This document shows, in pieces, positions 17,091 through 25,147 of a stretch of 47,558 bases of DNA. The stretch comes from Jannaschia aquimarina (GTDB lineage Bacteria; Pseudomonadota; Alphaproteobacteria; Rhodobacterales; Rhodobacteraceae): positions 1-47,558 of the forward strand of contig NZ_JYFE01000047.1 of the NCBI RefSeq assembly GCF_000877395.1, read 5' to 3'. Each line of letters starts with the position of its first letter. The stretch's first letter is position 1. The notes under the pieces were generated by a model. It was not told the origin of the DNA. It saw nothing but the letters and a program-made list of their open reading frames with translations, and ran no database searches. The position numbers and the translations under genes are program-made.

Positions 17091-18037
17091 GCGATCTCGC
17101 CGCTTCCCTGCCGGGCGCCGCGGCGCGCGCGGCCTATCTTTACCACGTCGAAGATCTCAGTCAGGCGGAGGTTGCGGCGAAACTCGGCGTCTCGCGAGCC
17201 ACCGTCCACAATCTGCTGCGCGAGGCGCGCGAGACCGGTCTGGTGCGGGTCACGCTTGATCCGGATCTCCTGTCCCGCGCCGAGGCCGCCCAGAATCTTA
17301 CCGCGCGATACGACCTTCAAAGCGCAGTCGTATTCCCGGGCGACAATGAAGAGGCCGCCCTCAAGGCCGCAGCCGGAATGCTGGAGGGGCTCGTGCCGCA
17401 TGGTGCCCGCCTCGGGGTCGCCTGGGGCGAGACCGTCTATCGGCTCGCCCAACATCTGCCGCCAGCCAGGAGGGGTGACCTGACCGTCGTGCAGGTCGTG
17501 GGGTCCATGGCCTCGCCGCACGGCTTCAACGCCGAGGACTGTTCCAGCCTGATCGCGCAGCGGTTCGGCACGACCTGTGTCAACTTGCACGCCCCCGCGG
17601 TGCTCTCGAACCCTGCCCTTGTCGCCGCGCTGGAAGCGGAGCCCATCATCGCACGTCAGCTCGACGCGCTTCGAGGGTGTGATGCGGTCCTCTTCGCGGT
17701 GGGCCTCGCGGACAAGGACAGCCACATCGTGCAGGCTGGCGTGGTCGATCCGGCGACGCTGGACGACTACGCGGCGCGCGGCGCCGTCGGTGTCGTGGCG
17801 GGCCGGTTCATCGATGCGGAGGGCCGGGAAATGCGGGGTTCGATGGATGGACGCCTGATCGGGATCGACCTTGCCGCGCTGCGCGCCGTCCCGCTCCGCA
17901 TCGGCGTGGCCTTCGGTGCGCGACGTGCGGGTTCGTTGCAGGCGGCGTTGCGCAATGGCCTGGTCACGCATCTCCTCACCGATTCCGGAGCGGCAGGTCC
18001 TCTCCTCTCACGGTTCAGCGGCGCTGCGGCTGAATGA
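17087..18037 (+). CDS. SorC-family sugar-binding transcriptional regulator
   Basis: A 316-residue regulator with a GTG start that overlaps the aldolase stop (GTGA). The N-terminal helix-turn-helix is LSQAEVAAKLGVSRATVHNL at about residues 26-45. The rest is the SorC effector domain, related to sugar-phosphate isomerases (GARLGVAWGETVYRLAQ, VVQVVGSMASPHGFNAED, GCDAVLFAVGLADKDS). SorC proteins sense phosphorylated sugars, so a likely effector is one of the phosphosugars of this operon. It probably controls its own operon and the divergent ABC importer. The operator candidate is the palindrome at 13960-13973. Confidence 0.9.
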   Translation: MSDLAASLPGAAARAAYLYHVEDLSQAEVAAKLGVSRATVHNLLREARETGLVRVTLDPDLLSRAEAAQNLTARYDLQSAVVFPGDNEEAALKAAAGMLEGLVPHGARLGVAWGETVYRLAQHLPPARRGDLTVVQVVGSMASPHGFNAEDCSSLIAQRFGTTCVNLHAPAVLSNPALVAALEAEPIIARQLDALRGCDAVLFAVGLADKDSHIVQAGVVDPATLDDYAARGAVGVVAGRFIDAEGREMRGSMDGRLIGIDLAALRAVPLRIGVAFGARRAGSLQAALRNGLVTHLLTDSGAAGPLLSRFSGAAAE

Positions 18038-18320
18038 CCATTGCAGCCGATCGTCCCGGAATGATCCGCGTGGATTGAATGCTGCCTCGCAAGGCGAGCG
18101 TTCGGGCACGCCCGCGCCGTCTCGGTGAACGGTTTCGGTGTCGGCTCCGGCCGCGTCACCAGAGGACATCCGGCTGAAATGCTGCAATCGCGTCCCACAT
18201 TTGCAGGTCGGATCAAACGCATGCGAGCCATCACGACCGAGGGAGCCCGTGCGGTCGCTCTTGTTCGCGGGGTTCGGTAGTCCGTCCCCACCGTGGCCGT
18301 GGGCCGAGTCTCCTGCAGAG

Positions 18321-20246
18321 CTACGTGCGCAGGCGAAGGATGGCGTGCGCGTCCAGCGTGACGCGACCATCGAGCGGCTCCGCCGCGTCCAGGAAGGCCG
18401 GGTCGCTCCGGGCCGCCTCAAGCGATCCCGCGTCCAGGATCGCACCCGCCGCACCGTTCGGCAGCGCCACCTCAATCGGTTCGGGCCGACGGTTCGCGAG
18501 CCAGATCTCTGTTCCCCCTTCTTCGCGTGCGGCAAGTCCCGCGACCGGCCCGCTGGCCGGCAGGCCAAGATCGAGGAGCGTCGCGCCTTCGAGCCGTGCC
18601 AAGCCGCGCAAGACGTGAAAGACGGGAAAGAGTTGACCTGCTTCCCAGCCCGGTTGCGGGAAGTTGGCCGGAGCAGCGACCGCGCCGAAGGGTCCCGTAC
18701 AGCCGCCCAGGGCGACGGCGCTTGCCCCTCCCGCTGCGAAGTCAGACGCATAGCCCAACGTCCAGGCGGCACCGAAGAGGCCGCGCTGGCGCGGATCATT
18801 CCAATTCATCGCCTGGCGAATGTTTTCGGGGTTGGCCTTTGCTGCCTCGCCATAGGGGTTGTCGCGCACGCCGATTGCGGACGGACCGACCGCCCACGGC
18901 GTCCCGCCCGCGATATCGCGGACGGAGGCGATGATTGCGCCGTGGGCTTCGCGGGTCTCCATGACCGAGCGGTCATCGCCCGCATGGACCATCGGCGAGG
19001 TCGTGAAGCTGACGAGGTCGAGCTTGCCATCTGGCGGATGCTTGCGGTTGAGCTCTGTGAAGTAGGAGAACATGCCCCCGCCGATCCGCGCCTTGGGGAA
19101 GGCGGCGCGGGCCGCGTCGTAGAGACCTGCGGCGTCTGGCGCGTCCGGCCAGACCGAGCCGGGCAGGGTGCATTTCAGGTCCGGGGCGGGCGATAGGAGG
19201 ACGGTGCCGAAGGGCGCCCCCAGATCGGCGGCGAGATGACCCAGTGCGGCGACCTCCGCGCCGGCTGCGTCGTCGTTCGCCTCGGCAATCACGGCCTCCA
19301 ACCATGGCGAAGCGCCGATGGCGCGGGCGATCCCGAGCATCGCCTCCAGCGTGGCGCGATCGTGGCCCGCGCGGGGATCATGGTGCAGCATCAGATAGGC
19401 CGGCCCGAGGGCGCGGAGGGCATCGGTTTGGGCGAGCGCGGTGTCCGCGTCCTCTGGGCGCAGGCCGAGGCCCAGAGGCGGCATCGGTCCAATCTCGGAG
19501 CCTGTCGCGATCTTGACGGCGCCACTCGCCGTCGTCGCAGCGCCTTGGCCCGAGACGGTCACGGTGACCGTCTGGTCGATCGTCTCGCCCGGCTCGATCC
19601 GGTATGGCCAGGGCAGGGCGAGGGGGCGGACATAGGTCTTGTAGGAGGCGTCGGTCCAGTTGCGCTGATCCTCCATCTCGTAGGTGTCACCTTCCATCAG
19701 CGTGCGGACCGTCAGGCCCCCCGGCGTGGTGTGGGTCAGAGCGCGAAGGTCCATCATCGGCTGGACCGGGTCGATGATGACGGGAAAGCGGCCCTCGACG
19801 GTGTCGCCGCCCGTATGCTCGATGGTGACGGGTTCGCCCGCGATGCCGTTGATCGGATGCAAGATGACAAAGCCGGTTCGGTTTGTCAGGAAGCCGGACG
19901 GGCTCTCGCCCCTTCCTTGAAAAGTCAGGGTTCCGTCGGGCCGGCCCTCGATCCGGGCATCGTAGGCGAAGCTGTCCTCGCCCTCGCGCGCCACGGCGGA
20001 ATAGGTCACGCGGAAACCTGCCTCGTCCTCCTCGACTGACATATCCGAAATCTCGGGCGCGTAGGTGCCCCAATCCTTGTCGCGCACGATGAAGGAGACG
20101 GCGCGAAGCACCTCCTCCCCGTTCCAGCGGATGTAGCGCAGATTGCCGGCCTCCAGTTCGGCGGTCAGGTGGCCCGCCCGCAGGATGCGGGGGGCGGGGA
20201 CGTCTTCCTCGGTTCCGAAGAGGGCGAGCGCGCGGGTCAGGGTCAT
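18321..20246 (-). CDS. D-apionate lactonase-like protein
   Basis: A 641-residue protein without signal peptide. It has a beta-rich N-terminal region (LRAGHLTAELEAGNLRYIRW, then VLRAVSFIVRDKDWGTYAPE), a central region that could be a TIM barrel (about residues 250-540; GPAYLMLHHDPRAGHD, VSFTTSPMVHAGDD) and a small C-terminal domain (EIWLANRRPEPIEVALP). From memory this architecture matches the D-apionate lactonase (ApnL) family of apiose breakdown, but I cannot verify that here, and the other apiose enzymes are not in view. It is the last gene of the second sugar ABC operon, 11 bases after the permease, so it probably acts on the imported compound. Confidence 0.55.
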   Translation of the reverse strand: MTLTRALALFGTEEDVPAPRILRAGHLTAELEAGNLRYIRWNGEEVLRAVSFIVRDKDWGTYAPEISDMSVEEDEAGFRVTYSAVAREGEDSFAYDARIEGRPDGTLTFQGRGESPSGFLTNRTGFVILHPINGIAGEPVTIEHTGGDTVEGRFPVIIDPVQPMMDLRALTHTTPGGLTVRTLMEGDTYEMEDQRNWTDASYKTYVRPLALPWPYRIEPGETIDQTVTVTVSGQGAATTASGAVKIATGSEIGPMPPLGLGLRPEDADTALAQTDALRALGPAYLMLHHDPRAGHDRATLEAMLGIARAIGASPWLEAVIAEANDDAAGAEVAALGHLAADLGAPFGTVLLSPAPDLKCTLPGSVWPDAPDAAGLYDAARAAFPKARIGGGMFSYFTELNRKHPPDGKLDLVSFTTSPMVHAGDDRSVMETREAHGAIIASVRDIAGGTPWAVGPSAIGVRDNPYGEAAKANPENIRQAMNWNDPRQRGLFGAAWTLGYASDFAAGGASAVALGGCTGPFGAVAAPANFPQPGWEAGQLFPVFHVLRGLARLEGATLLDLGLPASGPVAGLAAREEGGTEIWLANRRPEPIEVALPNGAAGAILDAGSLEAARSDPAFLDAAEPLDGRVTLDAHAILRLRT

Positions 20247-20257
20247 GGGACTGGTCC

Positions 20258-21250
20258 TCAGGCGCGGGTCGAGCGCCAGTTGATGAGCCGCTCGGCGAGC
20301 AGCGCGATGATGATGATCGAGCCGATGGCAGTGCCCTGCCAGAAGGGCGACACACCCATCAGATTCAGCCCGTTGCGGATCATCACCATGATGAGCACGC
20401 CAAGCAGCGTTCCGATCAGAGAGCCGCGCCCGCCATAGAGGCTGGCCCCGCCGATCACGACGGCGGCGATGGCATCAAGCTCCAGGCCGTTGCCAGCCAT
20501 CGGATCGGCGGACATGACCTGTGCGAGTGAAAACGTGACCGCCACCGCCGAGAGCGCGCCGGCCACGACGTAGGGCATGATCGAATAGAACATGGTCGAC
20601 AGCCCCGCCGCACGCGCTGCCTCGAAGTTGGAGCCGATGGCGTAAATCGTGCGTCCGCCCTTGGTGTAGGTCAGGTAGGCCCAGGCAAGAATGTAGAGAG
20701 CCACGAGGAACAACACGTTCGCGGGAATGCCAAGGAAACTCGAGTAGACGATAGCGTCGAGGTCCGGCGGCAGCCCCGAGATCGAGCGCTGGCCCGAGAA
20801 TATGAAGGACAGCGACCGCCCGATCGCCATGACGCCCAGCGTCACGACAAAAGGCGCTAGCCCGAACACTGCGACGAGCACCCCGGAGAAGAGCCCTATT
20901 GCTGCCCCCGCCAAGACGGTCAGCGGGATGGCAACCGGGATCGGCAAGCTCTGCAGCATGAGGGCGAGCAGGATGCCGGTCAGGCCGAAGACCGCGCCCA
21001 CGGAGAGGTCGATGCCACCGGTCAGGATGACGAAGGTCATTCCGACCGCGACGATGCCGATCACGACCGATTGGTCGAGGATGTTGAAGATGTTGCGCTC
21101 GGTCAGGAAGAACGGGGAGGACAGCGACAGGACCACGGCCAGGAGTAGAGCAAGGCCAAGCATTCGGATTTCCAGCGAGCCCAGGATGGCGGTCAAGCGG
21201 CGCGGCGGGCGGGGTGCGTCGTCCTGCGCGGGGGCGGCGGCGTCGCTCAT
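20258..21250 (-). CDS. sugar ABC transporter permease (RbsC-like)
   Basis: A 330-residue inner-membrane permease with about nine hydrophobic helices, of the ribose-type family. Marks are AVGMTFVILTGGIDLSVGAV near residues 67-86, IYAIGSNFEAARAAGLSTMF and VVIGGASLYGGRGSLIGTLL. Its ATG overlaps the stop of the ATPase gene (ATGA), so the two are coupled. It belongs to the operon GntR regulator, binding protein, ATPase, permease, lactonase-like protein, and differs from the permease at 11.4-12.4 kb, so the window has two separate importers. Confidence 0.92.
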   Translation of the reverse strand: MSDAAAPAQDDAPRPPRRLTAILGSLEIRMLGLALLLAVVLSLSSPFFLTERNIFNILDQSVVIGIVAVGMTFVILTGGIDLSVGAVFGLTGILLALMLQSLPIPVAIPLTVLAGAAIGLFSGVLVAVFGLAPFVVTLGVMAIGRSLSFIFSGQRSISGLPPDLDAIVYSSFLGIPANVLFLVALYILAWAYLTYTKGGRTIYAIGSNFEAARAAGLSTMFYSIMPYVVAGALSAVAVTFSLAQVMSADPMAGNGLELDAIAAVVIGGASLYGGRGSLIGTLLGVLIMVMIRNGLNLMGVSPFWQGTAIGSIIIIALLAERLINWRSTRA

Positions 21251-23160
21251 TCGGTCTCCTCCGGTCGGGTCAGGCTATGGACGCGCGCGGCCACGTCGGC
21301 CACGGGCGGCGGGTCCACGTCGCCGGGCAGGGTAAGGCCGATCCAGCCGAGGTCGTGGCCCCGGCGGTCGGTCATCTGGGTCAGGAGCGTCTGACGGGCG
21401 CCGTCGGCCTCGGGCGTGAAGGTCTCGGCGCGCACGGCCAGCGCCGCCGGGATTAGCGTCTCGTCGGCCCGTGCAGCCTCCCCGGGGGCGAGTTCCGTGC
21501 CGGGGCGCCCGCCCGCCGTGGCGAGGCAGATCAGCTCCTCGCCGTCGATCAGCGTCCAGAAGGCCGTTCCCCCGTGGCGTTGTACGAGGTCCTGAAGCAG
21601 CGCCTGATTGCGCGCCGTAGATGTGCGCGGAGCGGCGAGCAGGGTCAGTTTCTCTTCGGTCAAACGGCTTGCGGGAAGGTCCGCGATGGTCAGCCCGTCG
21701 GAGACGACGACCACGCGCTCGGCAAGGCCCAGAAGCTCCTCGAAGTCCGAAGAGATGACAATCACGGCAAGCCCCGCATCGGCCGCGTCCTGGAGGAGGC
21801 GGTAGATCGAGGAGCGCGTGCCGATATCGACTCCCTTGGTGGGCTCGTCGAGGATCAGGATGTCCGGCTCGGTTAGCAGCCAGCGGGCGATGATGATCTT
21901 CTGCTGCATCCCGCCCGAATAGTTGAGCAGGCTCGTGTCGAGCCGATCGGCGGGCAATCCCAGGTCGGCGATCAACGCGGCCATACGGTCGGCCCGACGA
22001 TTGTAGCCGCGCCAGAAGCCGCGATGCTGGCCCATCAGCGCAATCAACATGTTCTCGCGGACCGACAGGTCGGGAACGATGTTCTGCGCGCGTCGATCCT
22101 CGGCGACGAATCCCATTCCGGCGCGTACGGCGTCGACCGGCTTGCGCAGCTTCGCGGGCTTGCCGCGCACGAGGATCTCACCGGCTTGGCGCGGGCGCAG
22201 GCCCCAGATCGCTTCGACCGCCTCGGAGCGGCCCGCGCCGACGAGGCCGCCGAGCCCGAGTATCTCGCCGCGCCGCACCGAGAAGCTGACGTCGCGCACA
22301 TGGGGCAGGGCGCGCAGGCTCCGCACTTCAAGCACTGTCTCGCCCGCCTCGCGGGGGCGGCGCGCGGAGTAGATCGCGCCGATGTCCCGGCCAACCATAT
22401 GCTCGATGATATCGCCTTGGGTGAGGCTGGATGTGGCGACGTCCTCGGCCACGCTTACGCCCTCGCGGATGATCGTAACCCGGTCCGTGATGGCGAAGAC
22501 TTCCTCCAATCGGTGCGAAACGAAGGCAAGAGCCCGCCCCCCGTCGCGGAGCCGGGCCATTACGTCGAAGAGACGGTCGACCTCAGTCGCGGACAGCGAC
22601 GCGGTCGGCTCGTCGAAGATGATCAGCCGCGCGTCAAGCGAGAGAGCCTTGGCGATCTCGACCAATTGCCGCTGTGCGGCGGACAGGGTGCGAACCTCCT
22701 TGTGCAGTGGGAGAATATGCTCGTGGCCCAGCCCGGCGAGGATCTCCCCCGCCCGCGCACGCATGGCCGAGTAGCTGAGCCGTCCCGGGGTGGCGAGCGA
22801 GGGCAGGAAGATGTTCTCCAGCACCGAGAGATCGGGAGCGAGCGAGGTTTCCTGGGCGACCAGCGCAATGCCCCGCCCAAGCGCGTCGCGCGTGGAGGCA
22901 AGGCGCAGAGCTTCGCCGTCGAACGCGATCTCGCCGCCCGAGGGTTGGATGTGGCCAGAGACGATACGAGAGAGAGTGGATTTGCCAGCGCCATTGGCGC
23001 CGAGCAGGCCGACCACCTCCCCTGGGCGTAGAATTAGGGACGCATCGCGAAGGGCCTGGGTTTTGCCGAAGCTTTTGGAGACGCCGGAGGCCATCAAGAG
23101 CGGCGTCGCCCGGGCGGCTTGACCCTGCGGTGAGGAGATCGCGTCTTTGGTGTCGAGCAT
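21247..23160 (-). CDS. sugar ABC transporter double ATPase with C-terminal GAF-like extension
   Basis: A 637-residue protein, well beyond the roughly 500 usual for RbsA-type ATPases. The first domain has Walker A GANGAGKST (residues 54-62) and DEPTASLSA. The second has a degenerate Walker A (GLVGAGRSE), the signature YSGGMQQKIIIARWL and ILDEPTKGVDIGTR. After about residue 515 comes an extra domain of roughly 120 residues (LLQDLVQRHGGTAFWTLIDG, then HDLGWIGLTLPG). Its size and pattern recall a small GAF-type sensor. The extension is GC-rich like its surroundings and has no frameshift, so it appears to be a real fused domain. It may tune import to a ligand; that is inference. Confidence 0.9.
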   Translation of the reverse strand: MLDTKDAISSPQGQAARATPLLMASGVSKSFGKTQALRDASLILRPGEVVGLLGANGAGKSTLSRIVSGHIQPSGGEIAFDGEALRLASTRDALGRGIALVAQETSLAPDLSVLENIFLPSLATPGRLSYSAMRARAGEILAGLGHEHILPLHKEVRTLSAAQRQLVEIAKALSLDARLIIFDEPTASLSATEVDRLFDVMARLRDGGRALAFVSHRLEEVFAITDRVTIIREGVSVAEDVATSSLTQGDIIEHMVGRDIGAIYSARRPREAGETVLEVRSLRALPHVRDVSFSVRRGEILGLGGLVGAGRSEAVEAIWGLRPRQAGEILVRGKPAKLRKPVDAVRAGMGFVAEDRRAQNIVPDLSVRENMLIALMGQHRGFWRGYNRRADRMAALIADLGLPADRLDTSLLNYSGGMQQKIIIARWLLTEPDILILDEPTKGVDIGTRSSIYRLLQDAADAGLAVIVISSDFEELLGLAERVVVVSDGLTIADLPASRLTEEKLTLLAAPRTSTARNQALLQDLVQRHGGTAFWTLIDGEELICLATAGGRPGTELAPGEAARADETLIPAALAVRAETFTPEADGARQTLLTQMTDRRGHDLGWIGLTLPGDVDPPPVADVAARVHSLTRPEETE

Positions 23161-23193
23161 GGACGGCTGGCTTCCGGGGCAGGCGGTTTGGCG

Positions 23194-23223
23194 GGGCCGG
23201 GGCGGTCGAGGCCGCCCCGGCCC
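23194..23223 (-). terminator. intercistronic hairpin after binding-protein gene
   Basis: A perfect 12-base GC-rich stem (GGGCCGGGGCGG with CCGCCCCGGCCC, six-base loop) in the 90-base gap between the binding-protein stop and the ATPase start. There is no T-run. Such hairpins in ABC operons usually stabilise the binding-protein message or cause partial termination, giving more binding protein than ATPase and permease. Confidence 0.6.
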
Positions 23224-23250
23224 ATCTTAACGGTGCCGCGCGCTGCCGCG

Positions 23251-24231
23251 CTACTCAAGCTCGTTGGCGAAGACGGTCTCGCGGATCGTGTCGAGCTGCT
23301 CGTCGATGTTCTCGGAGGTCACGATCAGGATCGGCACGGTGATCTCTTTCTCGGGCGTGCCGCCCGACAGATGCTCGACCATCGCTTCGGCCGAGCGCTG
23401 ACCCATCAGGTAGGGCTGCTGCATCCCTGACACGACCAATTCGCCCGACTGCAGCAGCGGCACGAATTCAGGGATGCCGTCGAAGGCTCCCACGAGGATT
23501 TCGCCATCCATTCGGGCCGCCTTAATCGCGCGCAGGGCGCCCAATGTGGGCCCGTCGGTCTGCACGAACATGCCTGTCATCTGCGGGTTCGCGGTGATCA
23601 TGTCTTGCGTGAAGCGAAAGGTCTCGTCGGCCGTGTAGGCCTGCATTTGCTGCAGCCCGGCGTCCCCGGTGATGCCTGCCTCGGTCACGGCATCCTTGAA
23701 GCCTTGGGTCCGTGCCTGCCCATTGAGGCGCGCCTGACTGATGCCGACGATCCCGATGGAGCCGCCCTCCTTCCCCTCTGCCTGCATCGCCTCGGCCAAG
23801 GCTTGGCCCACGCCGTTGGCCCCCTCGTAGTTGTTTGAGCCGATCACCGAGACGAACTCGCCCGAGTCGGTGCCGATATCCGCGATCACGACCGGGATGC
23901 CTGCTTGCTGGGCGAGGTCGAGCACCGCAGGCGCGGTGGACGAGTCGGTGGGCGACAGGATGATGCCGGCCACGCCGCGCGCGATAGCATCCTGCGCGTT
24001 CTGCAGCTGCGTCTGCGGGTCGTTGGTGCTGTCGAGCGCAGAGAAGCCGTAGCCGTTCTCCTCGGCGACGTTGCGGACGCCTTCAGAGACGTAGCGCCAG
24101 AAGGCAAGGTCGAGGCCGGGGGTCATGTAGACGAGCTCCCCGTTCTCCTGTGCTAGCGTGGCGGACGCCGACAGCCCGAGCGCGAGGGCAGCCGTGGCGG
24201 CAAGTCCCGAGAATGTCCTGCGGTTGATCAT
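23251..24231 (-). CDS. sugar ABC transporter substrate-binding protein
   Basis: A 326-residue periplasmic binding protein of the ribose/galactose type. The N-terminal signal starts NRRTFSGLAATAALALGL and ends near ATLAQE; the NRRTF opening looks twin-arginine-like. Core marks are AIARGVAGIILSPTDSSTAP, QAGIPVVIADIGTDSGEFV and TGMFVQTDGPTLGALRAIK. Its ATG overlaps the stop of the GntR gene (ATGA), and a strong hairpin follows it before the ATPase gene. The ligand is unknown; the lactonase-like gene in the same operon points to a sugar, a branched sugar or a sugar lactone. Confidence 0.9.
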   Translation of the reverse strand: MINRRTFSGLAATAALALGLSASATLAQENGELVYMTPGLDLAFWRYVSEGVRNVAEENGYGFSALDSTNDPQTQLQNAQDAIARGVAGIILSPTDSSTAPAVLDLAQQAGIPVVIADIGTDSGEFVSVIGSNNYEGANGVGQALAEAMQAEGKEGGSIGIVGISQARLNGQARTQGFKDAVTEAGITGDAGLQQMQAYTADETFRFTQDMITANPQMTGMFVQTDGPTLGALRAIKAARMDGEILVGAFDGIPEFVPLLQSGELVVSGMQQPYLMGQRSAEAMVEHLSGGTPEKEITVPILIVTSENIDEQLDTIRETVFANELE

Positions 24232-24998
24232 GGTTGGTCTCCTCCGGTTGTCGGATGCCCGTCGGTCTTCATCAGTCGGCGGGTCGTTTCGTAGATACGG
24301 CGCTCATGCACGCCGAAGGCCTCCGCCGCTGCTGCGCCGTCGCGTGCCTCCAGAGCGGCAAGGATGGCCTCGTGATCGGCGATACTGCGTCCAATGGCGC
24401 CAGGGCGCGACACGGCGCGCCGCCGATGGTTCAGCAGGTAGGCGTAAAGCGTAACCGCGAGGTCCGAGAGCACTTGGTTCCCCGCCGAGCGGTAGATGAC
24501 GGCGTGGAACTCGCGGTCGAGGATCAGGTAACGCACGGGGTCGTCCTTGGCGCGGCGCTGTTCCTCTATCAGGTCGGCGAGGCGGGCCAGGGTCCTCGCC
24601 TCCGGGGCGTGAGCGGCCAGCCGGGCGAGATGGCCCTCGACCAGCAGGCGCCCTTCGTGGACATCGTCCAGGTCGTACTCCGCCATCCCGGGCAGGACCT
24701 TGCGCAGGCCGAGTTCGCCCACCTCGGCCGAGGCCACGGTCGTCCGCGCGCCCTGCGCGACCGAAAGGATGCCGCGGGTCGACAGGATCAGCAGCGCGCC
24801 ACGGATGGTCTCTCGGCTCACGCCCATTGCGCTGGAGAGCTCGCGCTCCGAAGGCAACGGGTCGCCGACCGACAGCGCGCCGGAGCCGATCATCGTCGCC
24901 AGCCGCTCCGCGATTATGTCCTTCATCGAGCGACGGGCGGCGGCCCGCAGGCTCTCCTTCAGGTCCGTCTGATCCAGAATCGCCGTTGTCCGCGCCAT
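24228..24998 (-). CDS. FadR-type GntR transcriptional regulator
   Basis: A 256-residue regulator. The start at 24998 follows GGGAGGAC. The GntR winged helix is at about residues 20-85 (GDPLPSERELSSAMGVSRET). The C-terminal FCD domain is all-helical with the usual metal-binding acids and histidines (REFHAVIYRSAGN, then SIADHEAILAALEARDG). It is the first gene of the second ABC operon and overlaps the binding-protein gene, so it most likely represses the operon until the imported compound or its product binds the FCD domain. No operator is obvious in the 149 bases before it. Confidence 0.9.
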   Translation of the reverse strand: MARTTAILDQTDLKESLRAAARRSMKDIIAERLATMIGSGALSVGDPLPSERELSSAMGVSRETIRGALLILSTRGILSVAQGARTTVASAEVGELGLRKVLPGMAEYDLDDVHEGRLLVEGHLARLAAHAPEARTLARLADLIEEQRRAKDDPVRYLILDREFHAVIYRSAGNQVLSDLAVTLYAYLLNHRRRAVSRPGAIGRSIADHEAILAALEARDGAAAAEAFGVHERRIYETTRRLMKTDGHPTTGGDQP

Positions 24999-25147
24999 TT
25001 GTCCTCCCGCGATCCGCCCGCGCCGCGTTCGGTTCCTGTGCCTGTCCGGTGATCCCGGACCTGCGCGAAAGGAACCCAATCTACGTCGCTGGGTGATCGT
25101 CGGCATGCGCACGCCGACGACCGGGGCAGGATGTCCCTGCCGGTTTG

